The notes under the pieces are model-generated. The model was not told the DNA's origin, did not search any database, and was given only the letters and a program-made list of their open reading frames with translations. Position numbers and translations under genes: made by a program. 64,000 nucleotides of DNA. Source: Breoghania sp. L-A4 (lineage in GTDB: Bacteria; Pseudomonadota; Alphaproteobacteria; Rhizobiales; Stappiaceae). This document shows positions 28,452-37,219 of the stretch, one piece after another (position 1 is the first letter of the stretch; each line of letters begins with the position of its first letter). Location: the NCBI RefSeq assembly GCF_003432385.1, contig NZ_CP031841.1, forward strand, positions 1,961,579-2,025,578. The letters run 5' to 3'.

Positions 28452-28796
28452 ATGGCTACTGCAAAAGCAACCGCTGCCAACGATGCCGGCGACAACATTG
28501 AAGTCGTGAGCGCTGACGATATCGAGAGAAACGTCGAGCGCGTGCGCGGCGACATCGCGGCGCTGGCCCAGTCGATTTCCAAATACGGCGCGGGCAAGGG
28601 CGGCGAGTACAAGGCGCGCGCCGGCCAGGCCGGCAAGGACATCGCCAAGATGTCCCAGGAGACGCTCGACAGCCTGACCAAGGAGCTGGCCGGACTTGAG
28701 AAGACCATGGCCAGCCAAGTGCGTCAGAAGCCGCTTCAGTCGCTCGGCATTGCCGCCGGCGTCGGTTTCCTGATCGCCATGCTGCTTCGGCGCTAG
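28452..28796 (+). CDS. DUF883 (ElaB/YqjD-like) membrane-anchored protein
   Basis: 114 residues, with AAGGAG upstream of the ATG. A long amphipathic helical region (residues 20-90, heptad-like, with LTKELAGLEKTMASQVRQ) precedes a C-terminal membrane anchor (LGIAAGVGFLIAMLLRR). This matches the YqjD/ElaB family, which in E. coli binds ribosomes at the inner membrane in stationary phase. It is preceded by an exact EcfG promoter and spaced three bases from the next gene. Confidence 0.85.
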   Translation: MATAKATAANDAGDNIEVVSADDIERNVERVRGDIAALAQSISKYGAGKGGEYKARAGQAGKDIAKMSQETLDSLTKELAGLEKTMASQVRQKPLQSLGIAAGVGFLIAMLLRR

Positions 28797-28799
28797 GCG

Positions 28800-29222
28800 A
28801 TGTTGCGGCTGCTCCCGCTCGCGGCATCCTTCGCCTCCAGGGATATCGGCGCGATGATTGCCAGGGCACGGCGCAATGCCATCTGCCTTGTCTTCGTGTC
28901 GATCCTGGCGATCGCCGCCTATGCCTCGGCGCTGTTGGGCGCCGGGCTGGCGCTTGCGCAATCGATGGGCGCCGTTCAGGCGGCCTTCGTGATCGCCGGC
29001 GGCCAGATCGTGGTGGCGCTGATCATCGTGTCCGCCGTTTGGGCGGTCAACACGCTGGAGAGACGGCGCGAACGTGAGCGCAACGCCACACGCGCCATGG
29101 CGGCCGCCGCATCGATGGCGCTGCTGCCACGCTTGTTGAAATCCAAGGCGCTGGTCCCGATCGCCATTGCCGCCGGTCTTGCCTTCCTGGCGGCGCGCGC
29201 CGCCAGCGGCTCCGAAGACTGA
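28800..29222 (+). CDS. Small membrane protein, phage-holin/YqjE-like superfamily
   Basis: 140 residues. Two central hydrophobic helices (AICLVFVSILAIAAYASALL and AFVIAGGQIVVALIIVSAV) are followed by a charged stretch (LERRRERERNATR) and a third hydrophobic segment near the end. The arrangement downstream of a DUF883 gene parallels yqjD-yqjE, so it is probably the membrane partner. Family assignment is from layout, not from a clear motif. Confidence 0.65.
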   Translation: MLRLLPLAASFASRDIGAMIARARRNAICLVFVSILAIAAYASALLGAGLALAQSMGAVQAAFVIAGGQIVVALIIVSAVWAVNTLERRRERERNATRAMAAAASMALLPRLLKSKALVPIAIAAGLAFLAARAASGSED

Positions 29223-29304
29223 ATGCATCCGCGCCTGCGGGGCCGGCTGGTCCTGGAAGCGCGCGGATCCGCTGACTGAACGACTGCTAACAGGAGTAAT
29301 TATC

Positions 29305-29816
29305 ATGGCAACTGTTTCCGCTGCCCTCAAGCCGAAATCGCATGACGAAACGATCGATATCGGCCTCAATGACACCTATTGCGCCAAGATGTCTGAAACC
29401 CTGTCGGGCATTCTGGCGGCCACGTACCGGCTGACCATCAAGAGCCACATCTACCACTGGAACGTGGTCGGTCCGCTCTTCAAGCCGCTGCATGAGCTCA
29501 CCGAGGAGCACTACAACACGCTCTTTGCAGCCACCGACACCATCGCCGAGCGAATCCGCGCATTGGGCCACCTCGCCCCGCGACCCTGGGTGACGCCGCG
29601 CAGTTCGCGCCCAAGGCGTCCGAGGTCAAGCACCTCACGGCGATCGACATGGTCAACGACCTGATCGCCGAGCACGAAGACAGCGTCAAGGTGATGCGCA
29701 AGGCGGGTAAAACGGCGGGCGATGCCGGTGATCTGGTCACCGAGGACATGCTCACCGCGCGTCTGACGTTTCACGAAAAGGCGCTGTGGATGCTGCGGGC
29801 GATTTCGTCCAACTGA
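29305..29816 (+). CDS. dps: Dps ferritin-like DNA-protecting protein, frame-interrupted
   Basis: About 170 residues in two frames. It starts MATVSAALKPKSHDETIDIG with CAGGAG upstream. Ferritin-like ligands are visible in IKSHIYHWNVVGPLFKPLHE and TEEHYNTLFAATDTIAERIR, the inter-subunit ferroxidase site of Dps. Near 29577 one C is missing from CCCC; restoring it continues as LGHLAPATLGDAAQFAPKA and ends LTFHEKALWMLRAISSN. Dps stores iron, removes peroxide and coats DNA in starved cells. It lies in the stress cluster downstream of an EcfG promoter. Confidence 0.85.
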
Positions 29817-29876
29817 TGCGTGCGCCGGGCCGCGATCGCCGGCCGGCGCGACTGTATCCCGAAAGCATCAAGCAAA

Positions 29877-29907
29877 CGGCCGGTCTCTTCAGAGGCCGGC
29901 CGCTTTT
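29877..29907 (+). terminator. Terminator hairpin after dps
   Basis: CGGCCGG and CCGGCCG arms with an inner CTCT/GAG pairing are followed by CTTTTG. It lies between the convergent dps and ecfG (second copy) genes and could serve both. Confidence 0.7.
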
Positions 29908-29971
29908 GTATTGCGAAGCGAGGATACGTTGAGGGCGCGCGCAGCGTGTCCGGAACGGTCCCGTCGTGGTG

Positions 29972-30535
29972 TCAGCCGCCGAACTGAGCGCTGCGGACGC
30001 CCGACATCTCCGTGCCCGAGCCGTAGCCATCCTCCTCGGTCAGTTCCAGCAATTCGCGCAGCTGCGCCCGCGCCCGGCTCACCCGGCTCTTCACGGTGCC
30101 CGTGGCACAGCCGCAGATGACGGCCGCCTCCTCATAGGAGAACCCGGAGGCGCCGACGAGGACGATGGCTTCGCGATGATCGTCGGGAAGGGTGTCGAGC
30201 GCTTTCCTGAAATCGAGAAGATCCAGCGAGCCGTATTGCTCGGGAGGCACCGCGAGGCTGTCGGTAAACAGGCCGTCGCTGTCCTGCACCTCTCGGCCGC
30301 TCTTGCGCATATGGGAATAGAATTCGTTGCGCAGGATCGTGAACAGCCAGGCCTTCATGTTGGTCCCTGCCTGAAAACTCTCCTGCTTGGCCCACGCCTT
30401 CATGATGGCGTTCTGGACGAGGTCGTCGGCCCTGTCATGCCGGCGGCACAGCGAAACCGCGAAGGCGCGCAATTTGGGGAGCTCCGCAAGGAGCGCGCGC
30501 TTGAACCCCGGTTCGCGGTCGTCCGAGCCGCTCAT
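29972..30535 (-). CDS. ecfG: EcfG-family general stress sigma factor (second copy)
   Basis: 187 residues. Region 2 (LPKLRAFAVSLCRRHDRADD, MKAWLFTILRNEFYSHMRK) and region 4 (LPDDHREAIVLVGASGFSYE, TGTVKSRVSRARAQLRELL) are intact, including the EcfG-typical REVQDSDG linker segment. The ATG overlaps the upstream nepR stop by four bases (ATGA). With phyR divergent next door this is the canonical phyR-nepR-ecfG locus; the copy at 24277 is a paralogue with the same gene order. Confidence 0.9.
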   Translation of the reverse strand: MSGSDDREPGFKRALLAELPKLRAFAVSLCRRHDRADDLVQNAIMKAWAKQESFQAGTNMKAWLFTILRNEFYSHMRKSGREVQDSDGLFTDSLAVPPEQYGSLDLLDFRKALDTLPDDHREAIVLVGASGFSYEEAAVICGCATGTVKSRVSRARAQLRELLELTEEDGYGSGTEMSGVRSAQFGG

Positions 30536-30750
30536 GAGTCGTCCGCGGGCTTGGCGGCCTTTTCTGCCTGATCGAGTTTTTCCAGAAGATCGAGAAACCG
30601 GTCCGGAATGCCTTCGTCCTGCACGGAGTCATAGAATGCACGCAATTTTTGCGTGATCTGTGAATGCGAATCGAGCGGCGCAAGCGCGCCCGTATGGCGT
30701 TCCTGGTCCGCGCGTTGCCCAGATTGGGGAGATTTTTTTGTGCCGTTCAT
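30532..30750 (-). CDS. nepR: NepR anti-sigma factor (second copy)
   Basis: 72 residues from the ATG at 30750. An unrelated hydrophilic N-terminus precedes the conserved helices SQITQKLRAFYDSVQDEGIP and DRFLDLLEKLDQAEK. This core is what binds EcfG or, alternatively, phosphorylated PhyR. It overlaps the downstream ecfG by four bases and is transcribed away from phyR. It differs clearly from the first copy in its N-terminus and in several core residues, so the two may prefer different sigma factors. Confidence 0.88.
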   Translation of the reverse strand: MNGTKKSPQSGQRADQERHTGALAPLDSHSQITQKLRAFYDSVQDEGIPDRFLDLLEKLDQAEKAAKPADDS

Positions 30751-30778
30751 AGAAGCAGGTCACCCTGTTGCGGTCGGA

Positions 30779-30794
30779 TTGGACTATAGTCCAA
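30779..30794. promoter_or_regulatory. Perfect 16-bp palindrome between nepR and phyR
   Basis: TTGGACTATAGTCCAA reads identically on both strands and sits about midway between the divergent nepR and phyR genes, 25 bases before the phyR EcfG promoter. It could be an operator for an unknown dimeric regulator or part of the nepR promoter. Confidence 0.4.
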
Positions 30795-30818
30795 ACATCA
30801 AAAAATATTCAAACCGAT

Positions 30819-30843
30819 GGAACTTTTTCCGTCGTTCAGCGTT
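30819..30843 (+). promoter_or_regulatory. EcfG-type promoter of phyR
   Basis: GGAAC at 30819, 16 bases, CGTT at 30840: exact consensus, 43 bases before the phyR ATG. It predicts the known positive feedback of the general stress response. Confidence 0.8.
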
Positions 30844-30885
30844 TGCCTGTCATTGATGCCTGTTCTGGCAAACCGGGAGCTACAC

Positions 30886-31680
30886 ATGTCACTATCTATT
30901 CGCGTCGCGTCACATCTTCCGTATTTGCGGCGCTACGCCAGAGCGGTCACCGGTTCGCAAAAGTCGGGCGACGCCTATGTCGCCGCTGTTCTCGAAGCCT
31001 TGATCGCTGACGTCTCGAGCTTCCCCGAAGGCTCGAATGACCGGGTTTCACTCTACAAACTCTTCGCGACCATCTTCGGTTCCACGGACATCGAAATTCC
31101 CTCCGAGGAGTCTCCCTTTGCCTGGGAACAGCGCGCCAGCGCGAATTTGTCGATCATCCCCTCCGTCGCCCGCCAGGCCTTCCTGCTGGCCTCTGTCGAG
31201 GGCTTTTCGCCTGCGGAAATCGCCCAGGTGCTCAGTGTGGATGTCGAGGGTGTCGGCGATCTGCTTCGTGATGCCAGCCAGAGCATCTCCGCGCAGGTGG
31301 CGACCGAGATCATGATCATCGAGGACGAGCCTCTGATCGCGATGGATATCGAGCATATCGTTGAGGATCTTGGGCACACGGTCACCGGCATCGCGCGCAC
31401 CCGCACCGAAGCGGTGGAACTGTTCAACCGCCGCCGTCCGGGCCTCGTGCTGGCCGACATTCAGCTCGCCGATGGCAGCTCGGGCATCGATGCGGTGAAC
31501 GACATTCTCAAGACCGACAGCATGCCGGTGATCTTCATCACCGCGTTCCCCGAGCGTCTGTTGACCGGCGAGCGGCCGGAACCGACGTTCCTCGTCACGA
31601 AGCCCTTCAACCCGGAGATGGTCAAGGCGCTGATCAGTCAGGCGTTGTTCTTCGACCAGAGTGTGGAGGCCGTCGCCTGA
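30886..31680 (+). CDS. phyR: PhyR anti-anti-sigma response regulator
   Basis: 264 residues from the ATG at 30886, preceded by GGGAG. The N-terminal half is a sigma-like domain (LPYLRRYARAVTGSQKSGDA through FSPAEIAQVLSVDVEGVGDL) that mimics EcfG. The C-terminal half is a receiver domain with acidic pocket EIMIIEDEPLIAMDIEHIVE, phospho-acceptor Asp in LVLADIQLADGSSG and Lys in FLVTKPFNPE. When phosphorylated, PhyR binds NepR and frees EcfG. It is divergent from nepR-ecfG and carries its own EcfG promoter. Confidence 0.95.
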   Translation: MSLSIRVASHLPYLRRYARAVTGSQKSGDAYVAAVLEALIADVSSFPEGSNDRVSLYKLFATIFGSTDIEIPSEESPFAWEQRASANLSIIPSVARQAFLLASVEGFSPAEIAQVLSVDVEGVGDLLRDASQSISAQVATEIMIIEDEPLIAMDIEHIVEDLGHTVTGIARTRTEAVELFNRRRPGLVLADIQLADGSSGIDAVNDILKTDSMPVIFITAFPERLLTGERPEPTFLVTKPFNPEMVKALISQALFFDQSVEAVA

Positions 31681-31719
31681 TCGCGGAGACGGTCTGGCCG
31701 GGGTAAGCAGCGCACGGCT

Positions 31720-31826
31720 TCCAGAGCAAATCCAGGATAAGTGGATACCGGTTATCCGTCCGGATTTGCGCCAAAACAAGGACTTGGAGCAAAGATCCGA
31801 TTCTGCAAGAAGCGGATCTGTTCTAG
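31720..31826. repeat. Probable dispersed Rhizobiales-type intergenic repeat
   Basis: The segment with GTGGATACCGGTTATCCGTC, followed by a purine-rich AAAACAAGGACTTGGAGC tract and a GATCCGATTCTGC/AGCGGATC hairpin, resembles intergenic repeats that are scattered widely in Rhizobiales genomes. Only one copy is in this window, so this rests on recalled similarity. Confidence 0.4.
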
Positions 31827-31846
31827 TGCCGGCTCACTGAAACAGA

Positions 31847-31885
31847 AAAGGCCGGTCGCGCCTTGAGGGCGCGGCCGGCCTTTTT
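31847..31885. terminator. Bidirectional terminator between phyR and CsbD gene
   Basis: A long G/C-rich stem begins AAAAGGCCGG and closes CCGGCCTTTTT around a TTGA loop. It carries A-runs on one side and T-runs on the other, so it can terminate transcripts from either side. Nothing else is seen between it and the gene at 32019. Confidence 0.85.
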
Positions 31886-32018
31886 GCCGAGATCAGATGC
31901 GGGTGAGGGCTGTCAGGAAGTACGGGGCGGACGGTCTGCGGTGTTTGCGAGGCGCGCCGCCGGAGCGGGCCGCGGGCGGGACCCGAAGGCCCCGCCGGCG
32001 GCTGGTTCACAAAGCAGA

Positions 32019-32219
32019 TCAGTTGTTGGATGACAGCCAGCTGTCGATCTCGCGTTCGGCGTCTTCCTGCGCCTTGCCATAGCGCTCCTGCAGCTTGCCG
32101 GCGAGTTCCTTGCGGTTGCCCGCGATCACATCCAGATCGTCGCCGGTGAGCTTGCCCCACTGCGCCTGGATTTTGCCTTTGGCCTGTTCCCAGTTGCCTT
32201 CAACTTGATTCCAGTTCAT
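32019..32219 (-). CDS. CsbD-family stress protein
   Basis: 66 residues with AAGGAG upstream of the ATG. The sequence MNWNQVEGNWEQAKGKIQAQ, then WGKLTGDDLDVIAGN and ELAGKLQERYGKAQEDAE, is the full CsbD signature. These hydrophilic helical proteins are general stress markers in many bacteria, biochemical role unknown. An exact EcfG promoter lies on the correct strand upstream. Confidence 0.92.
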   Translation of the reverse strand: MNWNQVEGNWEQAKGKIQAQWGKLTGDDLDVIAGNRKELAGKLQERYGKAQEDAEREIDSWLSSNN

Positions 32220-32270
32220 GAGAATCTCCTTGGTCCTAAGAAACGCCCCATCGGCGTGTCTCGTGATAAG

Positions 32271-32295
32271 AACGCCCTGACCCAGCGAAAGTTCC
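32271..32295 (-). promoter_or_regulatory. EcfG-type promoter of the CsbD gene
   Basis: On the minus strand GGAAC (32295) and CGTT (32271) are 16 bases apart, an exact match. The start codon lies about 50 bases downstream. Confidence 0.78.
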
Positions 32296-32382
32296 CTATG
32301 CTTTGCAAAGGAATGACACGCGCGGGATTTCGGCCGTCACGGCGCGGGAAACCCGACTAATCATGTTTGTTGAAGGTTTATC

Positions 32383-34139
32383 GTGGTGCTTCACCGCAAG
32401 GAAACTGGGGTTGTGAACCGCATTCTGCCGGCGATTGTGTTTGTCGTGGTTTTGGCCATCGGCATCGGCATGACGCTGATGGTCTATCGCGCCGAGGAAG
32501 CGGCGAATCGCGCCCGCTTTGAGATCGTCGCGGGCGAATCCGCCGATCGCATTCGCGACCAAGTGCGCCAGCATGTCGCGCTCGTATCCGCGACGGGCGC
32601 CTTCATGAATGCGCATCCGGGTGTGGTGACGCGGCCTGCGTTTGACACGTTTGTCGGTGGCATCGGCCGGGCGGGCGACTTCGATGGACTGCGCGGCATC
32701 GGTTACGCACGTCTCATCAATACCGGCGACGAGGCTCTCGCCGAAGCGGATCTCGCTGACAGTTACGATCTGCAGCGGCGGGTGTGGCCCGAGACCACCG
32801 ATCAGGCATGGCGCACGCCGATCGTTCTGTTGTCGCCGGACGACATGCGCAATCATGTGGCGCTGGGGTTTGACATGTTCTCCGAGGCCACGCGTCGCGC
32901 CGCCATGCAGGCGGCGCTCGACAGCGGCGAGATGCGCGTTTCCGCTCCCGTCGAGCTGGTGCAGGAAATCACCGAGGACAAACAGGCGGGCTTTCTCGTC
33001 TATATCCCCTACACGGACATTCCCGCGAACGTTCTGGCGTCCGCCCGGACGCCGGTGCCGGTCGCCGGTTTCGTCTACGCGCCGTTTCGCGCCGGGGATC
33101 TCCACATTGCCGCGCTCAGCCGCACGGCGGAGATGCCCGTTGTCGTTGAAACCTTTGATACGACGGACGGCGGCAAGACGCTTCTCTACCGCTCCAGCGA
33201 TTTCGCGCAGCAAAGCGCCCGGAGCGCCTACGGCGTTGATCGCTCCTTTGAGATCGGCGGCCGGCAATGGACCGTCACCATTCGCGAGACGGCCCAGTTC
33301 GGCGGTGCAAACGAATGGCTGAATACCTTCGTTCTCGGCGCCATATCATTGTTGCTTGCGGCCGCCCTTGCGACGTCGACCTGGTTCCAGTCCAAGCCGT
33401 CTCCGCCGCCGAAGAGCTGCATGAGGTTTATGAGAAATCGGTGCAGGAGAAGGACCTGATGCTTCAGGAAATGAAGCATCGCATCAAGAACTCCATCGCC
33501 CGGGTGTTGGCCATCGCCCGGCAGACGGTCTCGAGTTCCGACGGACTGGAGGATTTTTCCACGTCGTTTTCCGCGCGGCTGAATGCGATGGCCAACGCGC
33601 AGGACATGCTGACGCGGTCTCACTGGCAGCGCGCGGATTTGCACGAGCTTCTCAGCCGTGAGCTCGAGCAGGTCTTCGGCCGCCGGATCGGACCGGACAA
33701 GGCCAAGGGGCCGGGTATCTCGCTCGACGAGCGCACGACGCAGGCGCTCGGCCTGACGTTCCACGAGTTGGCCACAAACGCGCTGAAATACGGCGGGATC
33801 ACCGAGGAGAACGGTGATTTGAACATCCGTTGGGTGGTTGAATCGGCCGGGAACTCCGAGAACCTGATTCTCGACTGGGTGGAAACCTCCGCAACTCCGG
33901 TCAGCGATCCGGGCGATCGCAGTTTCGGGTCACGCCTGATCGACGCCAATATCCGCGGTGAACTGAGTGGTGTGATCGAGAGGGATTTCCGTGAAGCCGG
34001 CCTCGTCGTGCGCATGACAATCCCGATCCGCACCGGCGCGATCACCACGGGCAAGGGCCGCAAGGGCAAGCCCGGCATGCGCAAGAGGCGCAACAAGAAG
34101 GTGGCCGCCGCGGACACCGACTCGGCCCAAGGCGCCTGA
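32383..34139 (+). CDS. CHASE-domain HWE/HisKA_2 sensor histidine kinase, frame-interrupted
   Basis: About 585 residues. The start is a GTG at 32383, or the GTG at 32413 just before VNRILP. An N-terminal helix (ILPAIVFVVVLAIGIGMTLM) is followed by a periplasmic CHASE domain (residues 60-240, LRGIGYARLINTGDEAL, FLVYIPYTDIPANV) and a second helix near 320. Around 33392 one base is missing; restoring it joins QSQAVSAAEELHEVYEKS and the kinase core. The His is in EMKHRIKNSIARVLAIARQT and the N-box is LTFHELATNALKYGG, both intact. It is therefore a competent kinase and a natural candidate to feed PhyR. A basic tail (KGRKGKPGMRKRRNKKVA) ends the protein. Confidence 0.8.
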
Positions 34140-34203
34140 GCGCAGGCCGGCCGCCGCGGCGCGCGCCCCGTTGACATCGTTCCAAGCCTCGTCGCGCCTG
34201 GGT

Positions 34204-34228
34204 GGAACCAATGCCCGTCTTGCGCGTT
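34204..34228 (+). promoter_or_regulatory. EcfG-type promoter of the AI-2E-family gene
   Basis: GGAAC at 34204, 16 bases, CGTT at 34225: exact. Transcription would begin just before the ATG at 34254, which also carries AAGGGG upstream, so this promoter helps fix the true start. Confidence 0.72.
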
Positions 34229-34253
34229 TTATCTCCGAAACAAGGGGTTCCGA

Positions 34254-35374
34254 ATGACGAAAACAGACGTGCGTCGCGTCTCGGGCCGGGGGTGGCGGAG
34301 CCGAATCTGGGCATCATCATTGCCGCGGCATCGCGGTTGTCGATGGTGCTTCTCGGCGTGGTGGCGTTTGTCGCCGCGTTGGAATATGCGCAGGTCGTTC
34401 TCGCGCCTGTCTTTCTGTCCGTTGTCATCGGCCTGATGTTCGGCCCCGTGGCCGACCGTATCGAGCGCGTGGGCATTCCGCCCTGGATATCAGGCATCGC
34501 GGTCGTTCTCATGTTTGTGGCCCTGATCGGCATCGCCATCACCGGCTTTGCCGTGCCGCTGTCGGATTGGCTCGAAAAGCTGCCCGCGATCTGGGCCCGG
34601 CTGCAGTCTGAACTCACCAGCTGGCGCGGCGCCATCGCGTCCGTTGCCGGGCTGCAGGAGCAGTTGCGCGCGGCCATGGGGCAACCCGGCGGCATGCGCG
34701 TCAACGTCGAGGACAACTCGGCGGTGGAGAGCGTCGTGTTCTTCGCGCCGGCCTTGATGGCGCAAATCGTGCTGTTTCTCGCAAGTCTCTATTTCTTCAT
34801 CGCCACGCGGGTGCGCATTCGCGCCGCCGTCCTCGCGTGGTGTTTCGGCCGCCATCTGCGGTGGCGGATCGCGCGCATCTTCCGGGATGTGGAGGCCATG
34901 GTCTCCGGTTATCTGCTGTCGATCACCGGTGTGAACCTCGTGCTTGCCGTCGCCGTCGCCGGGGTCTTTTACGCTCTCGGCATACCGTCGCCGCTGTTGT
35001 GGGGCATGCTGGCGGGCGTGCTCAATTACGTCATCTACATCGGCCCCGCCATCATGCTCCTGATCCTCACCGGCGTTGGTCTCGCCACGGCCGACAATCC
35101 GCTGGGCATCATGACGCCGCCGCTCGCCTATCTGGCGTTGAACCTGATGGAAGCGCAATTCGTCACGCCGCATGTCATCGGGCGCACCGCGGCGCTCAAT
35201 CCCTTTGCCGTGTTCCTGTCGCTGGCCTTCTGGATCTGGTTGTGGGGACCCGTCGGCGGCTTCATCGCCGTTCCGTCTCTGCTTGTGGTCAACGCCATCC
35301 TCAGCAACTCCCTGCCGCCCGCCGTTTCGCGGGCGCGCGCGGCGCGCGTACGGCCGGCATCCGCCGCGTTCTGA
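34254..35374 (+). CDS. AI-2E/PerM-family membrane transporter, frame-interrupted
   Basis: About 374 residues. The ATG at 34254 has AAGGGG upstream and begins MTKTDVRRVSGRG. One G is missing from the run at 34307-34311; restoring it continues VAEPNLGIIIAAASRLSMVL. Six to eight membrane helices and the conserved blocks VLAPVFLSVVIGLMFGPVAD, MLAGVLNYVIYIGPAIMLLI and FWIWLWGPVGGFIAVPSLLV define the AI-2E exporter-like (UPF0118/PerM) family. Members export autoinducers or act as Na+/H+ antiporters; which applies here is unknown. The overlapping upstream frame that starts at 34202 would place the promoter inside the gene and is rejected. Confidence 0.8.
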
Positions 35375-35517
35375 ACCGGCGGCCGCGCCAGGGACGCGGG
35401 CGCGTTTGGTTTCGATCGTGCGTGCGGTCCCTCCGCGTGCTCGAATGTGCTCTATTGATGCTGTGAGGGCGCCGTCCGCCGGCGGCACCCGGGTCTTCGT
35501 TTGGGAAATTCGTATCG

Positions 35518-36810
35518 ATGCTGATGTTCGTCCGCGTGATCACCGCCCGGCTTGCCCGGAGCTTCATGCTGGTGCCCGCCCTGATCGGCCTCACCGGCAT
35601 TCTGTCGGCGGTGGCCGTGGTGCATGTCGGCGACGGGCTGCGCGACTGGGTGGAACTGGTGTTCCCGACGCCGGCCCTGCCGACGGTGCGCACCGTGCTG
35701 GCGACCATCGCGGGCGCGGCGCTGACGGTGCTGAGCCTTGTCTACTCCCTGACGCTGGTGGTCTTCACGCTGGCGGCGGGCAACATCGGTCCGCGGCTGT
35801 TGACCCGTTTCACCGAGGACAACGTGATTCAGGTGACGGCCGGGGCGCTGGCGGCAACCTTCTTTTATTCGATCCTCCTGCTGCAACGATCCGACACGAA
35901 TATCGACCACGCTTTGTCCACCGGTGGAGCCGTGATCTGGTCGGTGCTGTCGATCTGCCTGGTCATCGTGTTCATCCACAACGTGGCCACGCGCATCACC
36001 ATCGACGAGGAAATCGCCCGCATCGGCCGCAGCCTGTCCGGGCACATCGAGATGCTGATCAAGGACTCCGAGGAGGAAGAGCCGGCCGGAAGCCCTGATC
36101 GGCTCGATGATATCCGTCCGGACGCCGAGACCACGGACGTGGCGAGCGGGTGCAATGGCTATGTCGATGCCGTCGATGTCGAGCGGCTGCGCAAGGTGGC
36201 TGCAAAACATGATCTGTTTATCGAGGTGATTGCGACCCCGGGGCAATTCGTGGTTCGGGGCAGCCCGCTGCTGAGCTATTCCGGCACCCTGGATGAGGAC
36301 GGGCGCAAGGCGCTGAAAACGGCGTTCATGATCGCGCACAACCGGACACCGGAAGCCGATCTCGATTTCTCCATTCTGCTGATGGTGGAAATCGCCCAGC
36401 GGGCGCTGTCGCCGGGGCTGAACGACGGTTTTACCGCGATCGCCGTGATCGACCATCTTTCCGGGGCGTTTTCGAAAATTCTCACGCGGCCGGAGCCCTC
36501 GTCGGTCTATCGCGACAAGGAGGGGAAAGCGCGGGTCTGGTGCGAGCTGGTGTCCGTCGAGCGGCTGTTGGGCACTGCGTTTCACCCGTTGCGCCGTGAC
36601 GGGATGAGCAATCTGACCGTCGTCCTGCGGCTTCTGGCGGCCATCGAGCGGCTCGGCATCGTCGCGCGTCCCGGCTACCGCGATTTCCTGGCGCACCATG
36701 TGGAGCTGATCGTTGAGGACGCCAATGCGTTCGATTTCAATGACGACGATCGCGCGGAACTGGGCCGCGCATGCGATCGGGTATGGAAGGTCCTGGACAA
36801 GCGCGGCTGA
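35518..36810 (+). CDS. DUF2254 predicted membrane protein
   Basis: 430 residues. The N-terminal third has four hydrophobic segments (SFMLVPALIGLTGILSAVAV, VLATIAGAALTVLSLVYSLT and others) with the diagnostic AAGNIGPRLLTRFTEDNVIQ. The soluble remainder carries SRALSPGLNDGFTAIAVIDH-like sequence (here AQRALSPGLNDGFTAIAVID) and a metal-site-like HHVELIVED. This is the DUF2254 pattern; function unknown. It stands alone between the AI-2E-family gene and a convergent unit. Confidence 0.85.
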   Translation: MLMFVRVITARLARSFMLVPALIGLTGILSAVAVVHVGDGLRDWVELVFPTPALPTVRTVLATIAGAALTVLSLVYSLTLVVFTLAAGNIGPRLLTRFTEDNVIQVTAGALAATFFYSILLLQRSDTNIDHALSTGGAVIWSVLSICLVIVFIHNVATRITIDEEIARIGRSLSGHIEMLIKDSEEEEPAGSPDRLDDIRPDAETTDVASGCNGYVDAVDVERLRKVAAKHDLFIEVIATPGQFVVRGSPLLSYSGTLDEDGRKALKTAFMIAHNRTPEADLDFSILLMVEIAQRALSPGLNDGFTAIAVIDHLSGAFSKILTRPEPSSVYRDKEGKARVWCELVSVERLLGTAFHPLRRDGMSNLTVVLRLLAAIERLGIVARPGYRDFLAHHVELIVEDANAFDFNDDDRAELGRACDRVWKVLDKRG

Positions 36811-36932
36811 GACCGTCACGCGGACCTGCATCCGCGTTCCGGCGCGAGGTCATGAAAAAGCCGCCGGCGATGTGTCGCGGGCGGCTTTGGCGCATATCGG
36901 TTGCTGTGTTCGGAGCAAGTGCCGGCGGCAGC

Positions 36933-37199
36933 TTACAGCCGTCCGACGACGATGTCCTTCTCGGCGGGCCAGCCGGTGCACGACGTCAGCTGCCCGGCCT
37001 CGACACAACGGACGCGCAGCGTCTCGCGTGTGTCCGAGACCTCGGCGCGGTCTTGCTTGGCGCTGCGGTTGGTGATCGTGGCGTCCCGGGTCAGGGACTG
37101 CTCATTGGGCGCGGCGATCAGCGACGCGGTCGCTGCGAGCGACATCGCGATGGCGAGAACCAAGGTCAGGGCGCAAAGATGCATGATGGGCATTTTCAT
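36933..37199 (-). CDS. Small secreted protein of unknown function
   Basis: 88 residues. The signal peptide (LCALTLVLAIAMSLAATASL) is followed by a 60-residue mature part with two Cys (VRCVEAGQLTSCTGW) that could form a disulfide in the periplasm. I recognise no family. A near-consensus EcfG promoter variant lies 20-45 bases upstream, so it may be part of the stress regulon. Confidence 0.55.
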   Translation of the reverse strand: MKMPIMHLCALTLVLAIAMSLAATASLIAAPNEQSLTRDATITNRSAKQDRAEVSDTRETLRVRCVEAGQLTSCTGWPAEKDIVVGRL

Positions 37200-37219
37200 A
37201 TCACTACCTCCGCTTCAAC

